From NCBI GenBank assembly GCA_963854835.1, contig OY978525.1, forward strand, positions 103,309,388 through 103,373,387: a stretch of DNA of 64,000 bases. Direction: 5' to 3'. The notes under the pieces were generated by a model that saw only the letters and a program-made list of their open reading frames with translations, searched no databases and was not told where the DNA came from. The stretch is from Megamerina dolium. Lineage: Eukaryota > Arthropoda > Insecta > Diptera > Megamerinidae. The translations under genes and the position numbers were made by a program. Each line of letters starts with the position of its first letter. Position 1 is the stretch's first letter. Of this stretch, positions 21,310 to 33,800 are shown piece by piece.

Positions 21310-22040
21310 TGATTTGTGAAGTGAAAACATGAATTCCGAGTATTTCGAAAAACTTTTTGAAGCAGTTTTCTTAGTTTTTCACCACCGTGACCCAAAACTA
21401 AGCATTGCTGTGGCTACCAAAGTGATGAAGAAGTAAAATGCATTCGTCTAGCATTCGATGGAGCAATGGAAATGTGACAAAAATGTAAACGGACGTCCTA
21501 ACATTAAGCCAAATATAAAAACATTACTTCAAGATCGGCAATTTATTCACTTTTTCGCACAAAACCCACACACTTCAGTGAGTCAAAGCCGCCCAACGGT
21601 TACGTAGTTGTAATATATAAGAATCGCTGTCAACAGTACGAAGGAGATTATTGCAACATCAGTTACGATATCGTTGCATGATGCAAAAACCTTTGTTGAC
21701 AGATATTCTTGCCGAAAGACGCATGCATTGGGCAATAGAAAATTTACACACCGATTGGAGCAGTTACTTTGTCGTCATTTTGATTATCGAATCCATTTGC
21801 TCGTACTTGGTGTACCGTAGCAAATAGAACAGTAGAGCGTAGAGTAAAACATCCACAGAAGCTTTATGTTAACAATATCTTTTGTGAACGTGATTTGGGT
21901 AGGTTGATGGTACCCACAAGAATACTGATTGCCGAACATATATGTCATTTGTATCAACGCGAATAAGTTTTACGGTACAGGAAACCGCGATTGGATTGCG
22001 ATGATCCAAAACACAAAAGCTCCGGCTCCGGGGAAAATAT
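21310..22040 (+). pseudogene. Tc1-like transposase relic
   Basis: Frame-shifted plus-strand pieces in the right order: a GRPNIKPN-like linker, a TVRRRLLQHQLRYRCMM-like helix-turn-helix end, KPLLT, RRMHWAIENL followed by DWSS, and KHPQKLYV. This is the N-terminal to middle portion of a Tc1-like enzyme. Several stops are present. DNA at 21006-21309 upstream shows no other feature. Confidence 0.5.
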
Positions 22041-24119
22041 TCAGAAATTTGAAGCAGTTCGGCCTTTTAATTCAACAATGATTCACTTTTCCACAGGAAT
22101 TCGCAAAAAAAATGCAAAAATTTAAAAAATGTCTATAAATTCCTTGATTATTGACATTTCGACAAATCAGCGATCCCTTAATGGTTTAACCTTAATAATT
22201 GCACTTACAATACTCCTAAATATTCGTAGCATTTATTTTTTAAAAATTCGTCGATACTACTAGTATTAATTAAGTAAGCAGATAAAATAAACAAAAAGGC
22301 AAACAAATATTCTGTAGAAAACATACCCAAAAATCTATGCATTTTTAAAATGTATCAAAAATATATCGCTGATAGACTTCGTAGCATCAAACAATGTCAA
22401 GATCTTTGCACGATACGTGACGTATAAAATATTATAAACGCGAACATTTCAAAATTCAGTTGTATCAGAGGTGCTTATCGCACTTATCTCTTCAATTGCA
22501 AAGAACTTTGGCCGAAATTATGTTTCAGTATTGTTGAAGTGTCAAGTTTCTACCATATTAAAAGGGACGGCAGAAAACTTGTGATATCACTGATATTCTG
22601 ATCTTTGTAACAGAGCCCTTTAGAATTTTTCTGATAAAAACTAAAGTCAAATTACGTATAACATTCCTTTTATTTTTTTTTATTAACACATAAATATTTC
22701 TAATAAAAATCTTTGGAAATTCTTTCTATATTCTCGAAACGTTATATAATTACAATATATATATAAATTAAAACCGCATAGAATTTATGATGAAAATTTC
22801 TTATGTACATGCATGCATAAAATTCCTAAAAATCAACAACCAAAAACATGTCAAATTTAACCATATACACTCATTTAAATATAATAAATAATTCAATGTG
22901 ACACTTTTCAATTGTAATAAACCACAATAGTGCGTGTTCATATGCTGTAATAAGTAACCCAAATTGTTGTTGGCATATATATACTACTTATCGTATTTAT
23001 TTGCATACACCTAGGTAATTGAATACAGTTGTTCTTTTCCAAAATTCTGCAGCTGTGCTGTAAATTGTAATGTTAACAACAAATGTCATATTGAACAAAG
23101 GTGAAGTACAGATACTCAATCGAGCTGAAAGAAAAAAAAAAAACATAAGCCCATTAAGTACTAAGTAATTTATTCGTCTATGTGTAAATGTATGTATGAA
23201 TTTAGGCACGAAAATAACATATTTCATAATGTTATTGTGGTTATTTATTTATTTTACATATGAGAGGATTTTATAGCAACATTTTTTCAAAGAATCCATA
23301 CGAGTTCATCACCTAGAAACGTTTATTTAGGTATAAACAAATTATTTTTCGAATCTAATCTAATCAAATATTAATATTTTTCGAAAAATTTAGTTTATTG
23401 TATAACAGAAATGCGTGCTATGTCCACCCTAAAGTGTCGATGTAAGCGTATATGAAATTTCATACAAATCGCCAATCCTAAGACGCATGTGGCACCTTCA
23501 ATCACCTTCATTATTCGAAAAATATTTTTTTTTAATTGAAAATAATTGAAATTAATAATTGTGAAGGAGGTATATTTTCAACTCTATCAATTTTACCTAT
23601 AAGATGTGATAATATACCAGTAATAATATGAGGGTAGCTGCAGGATCAGCTAACTTTATATTTAACATTAAAATTGTCAAAATTATCAAAGTGCTCAATC
23701 TCATATGATTGAATTGACAAAAATATAAAACAATTCAGTATAAGTTTTTTAGTTTAAAAATAAAAAAAACTTCGATATAACATTATGAACTAGTTTTCGG
23801 CAAAACAAATGATAATTACATAATTTGTAATTGTTAGAAATTAAACGCCAATGTAGACACTTTTCTCATATTTAAGTGATGTTCATTCAAAGAAAAATGA
23901 TAAATTAAATCATACACATTTTTAGGGGGACGGCTTTGGAAAATTTTTGAAGGAAAATTTATCAAGCAGTTTTCAGCGGAACCTCCGCAAAATGATCTGA
24001 GACAAAACACTAAGTATTGCATTGTTTATAATTACTTACATGTTATTGAAATACTGACCGAGATTTTGAAAATTGTCAATTGTCAATGTCAACCTTAGAT
24101 TTATTTTTCTCGTAACAGA
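22041..24119. other. AT-rich DNA, nothing identified
   Basis: About 2 kb without a supportable gene, RNA or repeat. Around 22480-22590 the sequence is slightly more complex, but its translations carry stops and match nothing I know. Confidence 0.4.
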
Positions 24120-24420
24120 AAAAAAATTCTATCCAGAAATGCAGAAATTCGCATTCCAGGAGCTGCGTCACCACCTGCACCTTACTTGTATTGATGCGTG
24201 AGCGTTCTATCCAATCACTTACCCTTCGCTCCAAACGGTCAAAGTGATCCGGGTGTAATTGAATGGCACATTCCTTAGTGTTTGATCATAAAGTGACGCA
24301 ATGATAGTCATTATTGTCAGCATTCCCATTGGCGATTAATTTACTTCTTCAACAATTCATTTTATCGATTGAAGATGTTTCGGAGCGGGCATTCAGAAGC
24401 AATTATTCTGCAAGTGATTG
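24120..24420 (-). pseudogene. unassigned degenerate coding sequence
   Basis: Higher-GC block than its surroundings. One minus-strand frame is open for about 50 codons with protein-like composition (KECAIQLHPDHFDRLERR, then VQVVTQLLECEFLHFW). I do not recognise the family. An old transposon fragment is the simplest guess. Confidence 0.25.
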
Positions 24421-25547
24421 CTAATTTGCGTATGAGCTAATAATGAAGGAATTAAAAATAATTTTGTGCCGATATTTCTAATGTTTCTTAGGTGAGAAGT
24501 TTGTAAAAACTAAATCAATTTTTTCAAAGTGGTTTAGAGTTACACCACCTTAATTCAATTTGGGTGATATGATTCTTTTTGGTGAACAGTGCATCACTGT
24601 ACATCACTATGTTGTCTGAGAATGATCGTAATCGGATAAAAGCCACAGCTACCTCTCTTATAAATATTCATATATACTTCCGAATATATGTATTTAATAT
24701 AGTCCTTTGGCGTACAATATAACGTATACGACTGGTTGACATTTTGTAGGAATGTAGGAACTTTTTTCAATTGTATTGTAAGCGAGACAGACAACGATAT
24801 TCTTTTTGAAACGATATGAAATGCAATAGTATCTATTTATGTTAATGTAGACATTTATAATAGTATGAAAAAAAAATTATAAATATATTATATACTAAGC
24901 ACTTAAATAGACTAATTTAAATTCGAAAACAATATTGTCCACCCAAATGGCTTAACAACAAATAAATGACCTTAATAACATTATGTGTAAGATAATAATA
25001 TTGTCATATATCGTACAGAAGAAAAGAAAATAATTATATGAAAATGACACTTTGTTCCATGCTGGTATTACGTATGCCTTTGAATGTATGAATTGTAATT
25101 AACTTCTTTTAGTAATTTTAATACGATTACATGTGTGTGTGTATTAATAATCAGTATTAATAATATAAAATGCATATGTGAAAATGATGAAAGCTTATTA
25201 CCAATGTGGGTATGAAATTAAGTGTTAGTGTCAAATGTCAAATGAAATATGTGATATGCATATCAATGCATTAAATTGATAATAATGATAATAGGAGGAA
25301 TATATACAAAAACAAAAATATGTAAATCTACTATACAAAAAATATAGTCAAATGGAATTTATATCATTTTCAATTTTAGTGGATATTATTTTATTGCATT
25401 ATATTTTATATTATAGTCAATATATTAAACATTACACACACACACACACGTTTATAGAAACCATAAAAAATTTAATAATAAATAAAATCCCTCGTTAAAA
25501 AACCAACACCCACATTGAGACTCAGATAGAAATATACATACTTGTAT
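24421..25547. other. AT-rich DNA with short (CA)n
   Basis: A (CA)n run near 25434-25450. No gene or mobile element seen. Confidence 0.45.
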
Positions 25548-26162
25548 TATATACAGGGTGAAAATCATAGGATAGCCCTAATATATTTCTATAACTTTCA
25601 CATATGCCTTAGACCATTTTGAATTCTTAAGAATGCCAAAATATACAAATTTACTAAAATGATTTGTTATCAAATAATCTCTTGAGCACAACAACAGCCT
25701 CGAAATTATACAATATTTGAATGAAGAATAATTAAAAGTTGGGAATATTATTATATCAAAAGCAATTTGATATGTGATGGGATAGCACACATGAAATTTT
25801 CAAAACTTAAATTCTCGATTTACAGAAATATTTTGTGCTGAAGATTAATAATCAGTCAATTTCGTATTTATTGTGAAGAATTGCCGTCACATGAAATATT
25901 ATTGTATTTGTATTGTATTATATTTTTGATTCGATAAATAAATTTTTAGTATAATTCTCAGTATAAAATGCCCCTTAGTATAATGTTGTGAAAGTTACGT
26001 ATTTTGACAGGCACAATATTAAGCTAACCAAATTAATTTAATTGAATTGACTAGAATTTTTATAATTTCATGATTGGTATACCTATCTTCTAAATTGAAT
26101 TTCAGTGAGCTAATTATGAATGTTAACTGTTTTAAAGCGTTGCGATCATCACCCTGTATATA
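25548..26162. mobile_element. MITE with TATATACAGGGTGA terminal inverted repeats
   Basis: The left end TATATACAGGGTGA (25548-25561) is the exact reverse complement of the right end (26149-26162), and pairing continues imperfectly. TA dinucleotides bound the CAGGG termini, as in Tc1/mariner insertions. The 600-bp interior is AT-rich and codes for nothing, so it is a non-autonomous element. Confidence 0.75.
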
Positions 26163-27174
26163 ATGAATGCTTTTGTTATATGCTTTGTTTGATGCATTTT
26201 GATTTATTTATTTCTTCATCACTTTGTGTTAATAAACAAAATTTACAAAGTCACTCTAATGGCGTGAAAATAACAAACAAATAAATGTCATAAATTAATT
26301 TCTACACTAGAGTTTCAACAAAAAGAGAAAGAAATACAGCTTATAAATCAAGCACATCAATCATAAAGAATTAGTAAGACACGCGAAAGTCCCCACATGA
26401 AAAAAAGAAAAATAATAATAACAAAAATACGTCAAATTATCTCTTGCATTCGTATTTAGGTGTCACTAGCGTAACGAATATATGATAGATATGTGCATAC
26501 ATATATGCAAATTCAGATATTAATTAATAATTGATCAATAAAAGAAATGTTAATTTTGCAATATCAACAACAACAACAACAGCAACAACATTTTATTGCA
26601 TTGAACATATATCTGTATAGTATATACTATATAGAGGGGTGTGTGTGAATGATGAAGTGATTTTAGGTTAGGCAATTTCATAAATATTTATCCATTTTTT
26701 CGACTTTCCATTCAAAATTAAATAGCTTAATTGTTGCAAAAACAATCCCGTTAAAATATAAATATAATGAGTGTATATAGATTACAATTTCTTATATTTG
26801 TTGGATTTTTTTTATTTTTGATTTTATTGAAAGTAAATTTAGGTAATTGATATTTTTCGCACACATAATAAAATATATAACATTTTTGTTTATGAGTATT
26901 ATGCATTCAATGTAATACTTAATGATCAGATGCTATGAAAACAAAAAGAGCAATACAACTCCGTTTATGGAGCACATATATTTACTTGTGAAATAAATAT
27001 GTATTTTATACCACACAAAAAAGGGCAAACATTACGCATAAAATGGGAGTTAAACACTTAATATATAAAGAAATTGCTTGTAAAACTTTTACTTGAAAAA
27101 ATCCCAGTTATTGCTTTGTTTCAATTTTTGTTTTTGTTTTGGCAAGTACATACTTATAGTTGATAAGAACTTAA
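26163..27174. other. AT-rich DNA with (CAA)n
   Basis: A (CAA)n run at about 26565-26588. No gene seen. Confidence 0.45.
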
Positions 27175-27775
27175 CGGGTGTGCTCGTAGTAATGCGATTA
27201 CTCTTATGTGGGTGAAGGGACACATTGGTATAGAACAAAATGAAGCTGCAGACGCCTTGGCTAGACAAGGATCTGAAGCTGAATTTTATGAACCGAAACC
27301 AGTACTTGCTCTTAGCAACGGGACGGTGAAGGTGGTAAAGAAACTCCATCTCAAGATATGGGAAAACTTATCCACTTGTAGACAGGCAAATGGTTCGTTA
27401 AGGCTATCAAAGGGCAGTGAATCGGGGAGGGCTCTCAGTTGCCCATGGGCATGTCAATTCAGGTACCACCTCAGCAAGATGGGTCCTCTTGGAGGGGAGG
27501 ATGCTGTCATTTGTAGATTATGCATGGAAGAGGCAGACACAGCGGCACACATAGTGTGCCAGTGTCCTGCATTGGCAAGCAGGAGGATGTCCACACTGGG
27601 TCGCCAATTTATTGATGAACTCGAAATTTGGAACATACCCCACAAAGACATGCTTGAAATAACGCGTGATGTTATTATGAGGAAGGAAGTTGAAGAATTC
27701 TGCAACCAAATAAATAATTAGCACACGATTTGAGGGACGAAAAGGGACCCATATAATACTATACTATACTTTTAT
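27175..27775 (+). mobile_element. 5'-truncated LINE: RNase H end and zinc knuckle
   Basis: The open frame from about 27194 to the TAG at 27719-27721 reads MWVKGHIGIEQNEAADALA, the C-terminal half of an RNase H domain (conserved H and D). Later it has CRLCMEEADTAAHIVCQCP, a C-x2-C-x8-H-x3-C knuckle typical of the ends of I/LOA/R1-type non-LTR retrotransposon polyproteins. The reverse transcriptase is absent, so this is a 5' truncation. A short 3' UTR ends in an 'atactatactatact' repeat tail. The remaining frame has no stop, so the insertion is fairly young. It is a dead fragment, not a host gene. Confidence 0.85.
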
Positions 27776-29573
27776 TTTCAAAATATTTTTATGATTTGAT
27801 TATTTTTATGATATTTTTCTAAGTGCGAATACAATTGATGTACGAATGTAATTTCGAACATATGCAATTAAAACTCAATTAACATTTACTAACTACAATT
27901 TAATTATGTATCTTAAAGTCTATAAGAGTATTAACACTGACAACAACAACAACAACAACAACAACAATAATTGGAATAAAATTTCATCATTAACAATTTT
28001 ATTGCCAATCGTCTTTATGTATGAACTCAATTTCAGCAGCAGCAGCAGCACACGGTTCATACATATGATAAAATTCAATTTTATATAGTTATCTATAAAT
28101 GTGTATTTGGAAAAATAGATGCTTTGTTTTATTTAATGAATTCATTAAATATCAATTTAACAATACTAATATTTGTTTAAAACTATGTTCTCTGTAAAGT
28201 CATTTCGAGTAAGTAAAGCAACTGTTTGGGATGTATTCCTTTCGTTTATTCAACATAAGCATGATCCCGAAGTTTATTGGGCTCTTTATGAAAATTCGAT
28301 GCCTCTTTTAATAACAAACACAAAATTTTGTAGCAACATATTGTAAATACTTCTCGTCTATTGTTATCCGAAAGTTTTCTTACAATCTGTGCACAACCAG
28401 GTAGAAAAACGATTGGCATTTGTCGAAGTGCTTGCACATGCATTTGTGTACTGAGAACGCTGATGTATTGTGGTTTGTGTGTCAAATTCTATTTTTCTTA
28501 GTTTGTATCCGACTCCTAAGCATGAATTCCTCGAGCACTATTTATATGGAACAAAAATATTTAGCTGTTCACTGTTAGTACATTGGCGATTGGTACATGC
28601 CAGTAAAGAATTTCAGTTGTTGTTATTTAGGTCCAGAATATTACATATTTTTTGGCTTTTTTTATTCTTTACTCACAAGAGTGAAGATTTACATATAAAG
28701 ATGTACATAGTTGAATTATTTAACCAGCTATTCGATCAATTAAATGAAACCACTAATATTAGTTGTTATGAATTAAAGATTTTTAATTGAATGCTATATT
28801 TTAGAATGCAGCATTTAAATACATTGAATTACTCCTAGACAAATTAATTGTTACAACTGTAATGTTCATTTTGAATGGACCACAGATTGTACGGCATACG
28901 TGGGTAAAGTTGTTGTGCAATATTTTAATAAAATTCATATAAATAATCAACATCAATACCAAGTACATCGAAATCAAGGGTAAATACTTATGGTATTAGA
29001 GCTGTGTATTCAAATGGTATAAGAATGTATATAGTGAAATAAGATGAATTTCCTTTTCTTTTGAAACGAAGATTTTTCAGTTAATTGTCAAAATTTATAT
29101 TTTTTTTTGTTTCTTACTTCTTCCTCTTTATTTTTGGCTTTAGCTCACTTTATTATTGATATTATACGTAGTATATTGCCATGTTCCAAATAAATATATG
29201 TTGCATACTTATACTACACATAGCTGTTGCATACAATTTTTGAGTTATTAGTTATGCACATAAAAATATTTGTTTTTACATTTTATTGATTAAATTAATA
29301 TACTTACCTCCGAAAATATTACTTACTATATACATAAATTTTATGGATTTTTTTTATGTTCGAACGTATTGATATACAATAGCATTCTTACCTTAAGTGT
29401 AGTAAATTATTAAAATCACAATGTACGTCATAATAATTTTGCAATGTTGTCAATAAATGCCAATTTTGGATTGCATACAAGTATGCCATAAAATATATAT
29501 TGTTTAAATCTGGTTTTTATTGTGTTTTCTTTTTTTTTATTATTCTATTATAATAATTTTATACAAGTACACA
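27776..29573. other. AT-rich DNA with (CAA)n and (CAG)n
   Basis: (CAA)n at about 27942-27967 and (CAG)n at about 28036-28050. A minus-strand ORF at 28246-28485 has no recognised similarity. First exons of the fibrinogen-domain gene could lie here, but I could not identify them. Confidence 0.4.
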
Positions 29574-29740
29574 ATGGTGTAGCTAGGGCAGGGGTTCAGG
29601 AGCATAGATCCCCCGTTGGCCGATGGACTTGTTAAAAAAGAAAAATAATAATGTATCGTTATTTAAAAATCATCAACTAAAATTTTTTTCTAATACATTT
29701 TTTTCATCATATCCCCCTTGCGAATATCCTGGTTAAGCCA
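29574..29740 (+). repeat. short inverted-repeat element, copy 2
   Basis: Aligns with 919-1091 throughout, in the same orientation. Left end TGGTGTAGCTAGGG; right end reverse complement TGGCTTAACCAGGATATTC. No coding capacity. Confidence 0.65.
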
Positions 29741-30837
29741 CTGCAAGTACATATATATATGAATAAATGTTTTATAATTTATTATAGTGTTTATGACCAT
29801 TAAATTAAATTGTTTATTAGTTAATTCACAATTTTGTAAACATTACAGAAGAACTTTTTGCATTTCTAATAGAAATGATCTCATTTTAATGTTGAATTTT
29901 TGGTTTAAAATTTAATCCAATTTGATTGGTTCTTGATTCAAATTTTAATAAAAGATTATAAAGCACAACATAATCTCAATGTTCTTCACGGAAACCCTTA
30001 TATTTTTGCGAAAATCGACAGATATTTAAATCCAACTTGTCGATTTTGATTCTGACTTACTGATATACAGAAATTAATAGCTGTAAAGAAAACTCAAAGC
30101 TGCAAATCGCATAAACGATTCATCTACATTCTACGAATAATCGCTGAAACTAAAGTGCGTAAATTTGTGTCCATTGAACTGGAACTTCAAGTAAAAATTT
30201 AGATAATTTGAAAAAGTTCTTTATGCATATACCGAACCTATTTTCGGTACATGTACAGTAAAAGACATAAAAAAAATTATATTTTACAAAAATAAGTCGT
30301 TCTTATTGTAAAGCCCCTTATATGTTCTGTTCGCCATATTTGTAACTTGATACCGTTAAATGCCATTTTAAGTTTAGTTATTTTATAGTAAATCGAATTG
30401 GTAAACTTTTAATAAAACAACAACAACATTAACGTGGAAACAACAAATCTAAATCACTATTCTTGACTGATTACAGGCAGTTTGCAACAGGTTTGATGAA
30501 TTATTGACAGCAAACGTATATAATTGCGTCAGTAAACAGTAAACGGTAGCAACAAAATATTCATACACAGCCAGCCATACATACAATCAGTTCAATATAA
30601 ACCGCTATGTATAAATAAATACATACATACCAAAAGATAAAGTAGCAAAAAAAAAAAGGAACTGGGTCAGCGTTTTATTAGTTTTAATGTTTTAGAGAGG
30701 AAATTCTTATATGGTTTAACCAGTTTACAATTTACAATGAATGTAATTTAAATGTAAAATTTATGGTTTTTCTCTTTTTTCTACTTGTTACTAATATGTA
30801 CTTTGTTGTTGCTTTTTTTTCCATTTATCCCATACAG
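29741..30837. other. AT-rich DNA, probably intron of the fibrinogen-domain gene
   Basis: Ends with a pyrimidine-rich acceptor (TTTCCATTTATCCCATACAG) at 30837, so at least the right end is intron. No further exon was recognised. Confidence 0.5.
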
Positions 30838-33800
30838 AGAGCAACAACTGCTAAATATTTTTGAGGTGATCATATCGACACTCGAAGGTAAATTGAAGCG
30901 TATCGATAATCTTGATAAATCGATGGAGCACATGATGCGTCGCATGGATGTGCTCGATAATCGTGTCGCAGATAATTTATTAAAAACCGACTCAGTCATT
31001 TCAAAGTTGCGTATACTCGATACGAAATTAACATTGAGCAACATTGTTGCAAACGACGACGACGACGATGATGATGCTGCAGGTGGTGGTGTTGGAACGA
31101 CAACTGGTTCACGTACAGCACGTACTTCAACTCCAGCCGCGGTAGATATTGCTTCGGCGGTGCAACTAGATGATCGTCTGTTGTTACTCGATCAAAAGGT
31201 GAGTGACATCGATACAAAATTGGAAGTGCTCAAGACACAGATCGACAATAATTTTCTGCAAGTTGACGACATCAATGCGGAGGCAAGTGAAAAGAAGCCA
31301 ATCAGCATGAATGTCATTGAGATTACAAAGGCAATGAATGCGGAAGTGATGAGTCATGTGTCGGCTGAGCTGAGCGACTTGCGTGACACCACCGATAACA
31401 TAGATAAGAAATTACAATTTCACATCAATATTGTGTCGGAGAATGTGGGTCGTATGTTGCGTATGGTGGGTGATATACATGAAGCGGTCGTTGATCATCA
31501 TGATCAATTGAATTCATTGAATGCAACCACAACAGCTTTGCCATTGATAAAGTCAAGTAAAATTGATGCATTAGTTAAGCAGATACGTCCAATGGTTTCG
31601 GTATCCGAGAAAATGGATGAAGTGTGGGATGTTGTGGTGGGCACAAAATCATCTGTCGATCATTTACTACCAAAATCGGATGCTCTACTAACGCAGACAC
31701 AGCGGCAGGAGCGGGCAATTGGTGAAATTCATCATGATTTAAAGACTAAAACCAATTTGATTATTAACAATTTGGATATGGTGGAAAAGCGTCTGAAAAA
31801 ACAGGAGGATGATGTACAATTGCTAGCAAAACGTCCAGTACCAGCTGAACTACTAATGGATCCAACAATCGATCGACTAGTAGAATACGATCCAAACAGG
31901 TAATTTTATCAAATTTATCTTAAGCATTTATTTTTTTTGTGCTACTATCATTTGTTTGAAATTTGCATAAATATGAAAATTAGATACTCTGTAATTGATG
32001 ACTACACCGAACCCATTTTATCAACAACACCGCTGACAACAACTAGGACCACTGCATCTACTACACCGGCTCCGGTTACATACACAACTACCACTTCTAC
32101 TACACCATTTCCACCAACACTATCGAACACAGTTTATAATCAAACTACTACATCAAGCATTTCATCATCATCAGCGTCCATAAGCAGTACATTACCAACT
32201 GCAGCGACATCAACGAAAACTATATCACGTAAAGGTGGCATCATATTTCCCAGTGTCAAGAACAAACCGTCTGTGGTGAATTCAACATTTTCGACAGACA
32301 TCATAACATTGAAGGATGTAAAAGTAAGTTACAAGCTTTATGCACTTTTATTTATTTATTTTCAAATACATACATACAAATTTTACTAATACAACATTTC
32401 ATCTAAATAAAATCTCCAAATATACGTGTATACATATTAGAAATGCTATTGATTGAGACACTAATAGCTTAGCTTACCAAACTAATATCAAATATATTGT
32501 AAGTACAGTACAAGGACAGCATTTCAAATCATATCCTCAGTGGTATTAGGGTGTAAAAGAAAATCATAATAATAAATGTGTAAATTTGTATATGAAGAAA
32601 ATACATACTATTGTCTTATAGAAGAAATTGTAATCGGGGTTTAAGTTCGACTTACGATATGAGATACTGTTTATATTCAGTTCTTTTCTTTCGGACAAAG
32701 AAAGAAATATATATTTTATAAAATATTAAGCTTAAATATTAAAAGTGGGGAATAGATCACACAGTGAAATAATAAAATTATACATATTCATATAAATAGT
32801 GTTGTGGAATTATAAAATTATACTGAGTAAGTTTTGTTGTTTGTTGATTTTTGTAAGAAACTCAAAATAGAATATTCTTTCGTTCATCTCTCTACAGTTC
32901 ATCTCTAATTGGCATCTCTTTGCAAGTACATGTATGGGTTGTTTCTAATTTCTCCATTCCTGGTAACACGACCACAGGCGAAACCAAACGTGTGCTCCAT
33001 TCCTGCAAATAAATTTTAAATTAGATACGATATGTGGTGGTGGTGAATGATTTGTGTACATGCCTTGAACAGGGTCAAATGATAGCAATATATATTTTGT
33101 GGTAATAGATTTTGTTCAACAAATTCTCGAGCACGTTTTACAATCTCACGGGCACGTTCATCATTATCTTTAGCCCATTGCAGCCTCTCAATAAGGTCGC
33201 TCAAATCACGTTTAATCGGTACATAATGTTCATATGGCACCAATTTGCTATAGAAATGCTCGTAGAAATGTGATTCCTGTTTGAATACCAAAGAATCACT
33301 GCCAAGTAGATACGGAAGGCGATATGCAGCAACTGTACCATCGATATTTAATTGGTATTTATACTGAAATTGAAGAACAATAAGAATCCATATTTATGCC
33401 TTGAGTTTATATACTTATATACTCACCCTAAAGAATTCCATAAATGAAATGTGTGGCACTTTTGGACCATATTTATCTTCTTCATTGCGGAAAAAGAAGA
33501 AATTTGTCATTGATGCATTTATCAAGTCAGGATGCTCCTTGGCCAAGTCTATTAAATCCAGACGTTCGCGGCGTGAGTCTCTTCCACGCCAAAAAGCCTT
33601 CTCCTCTTTATTTTCCCACGGATATTCGCTACGTTGTACAGACAACATATCGAGCGTCACACGACCCATATTCTCAAGAGTAGATTCCATAAGATCATAG
33701 GTAGGCAGAACAATATCGTATGAGTCATCACTACCGCACCATGAGAATATCGGATAAGGTCCAGATGTACGTTGCTGTCCACCTTTCTTGGAGAGAGGCC

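Noticed and set aside
27206..27721. Host gene for an RNase H-like protein
   Set aside because: The RNase H end plus CCHC knuckle and a short repeat tail fit a 5'-truncated non-LTR retrotransposon.
28246..28485. 79-codon minus-strand ORF as a gene
   Set aside because: No recognisable domain, no splice or conservation evidence visible, and it lies in AT-rich spacer.
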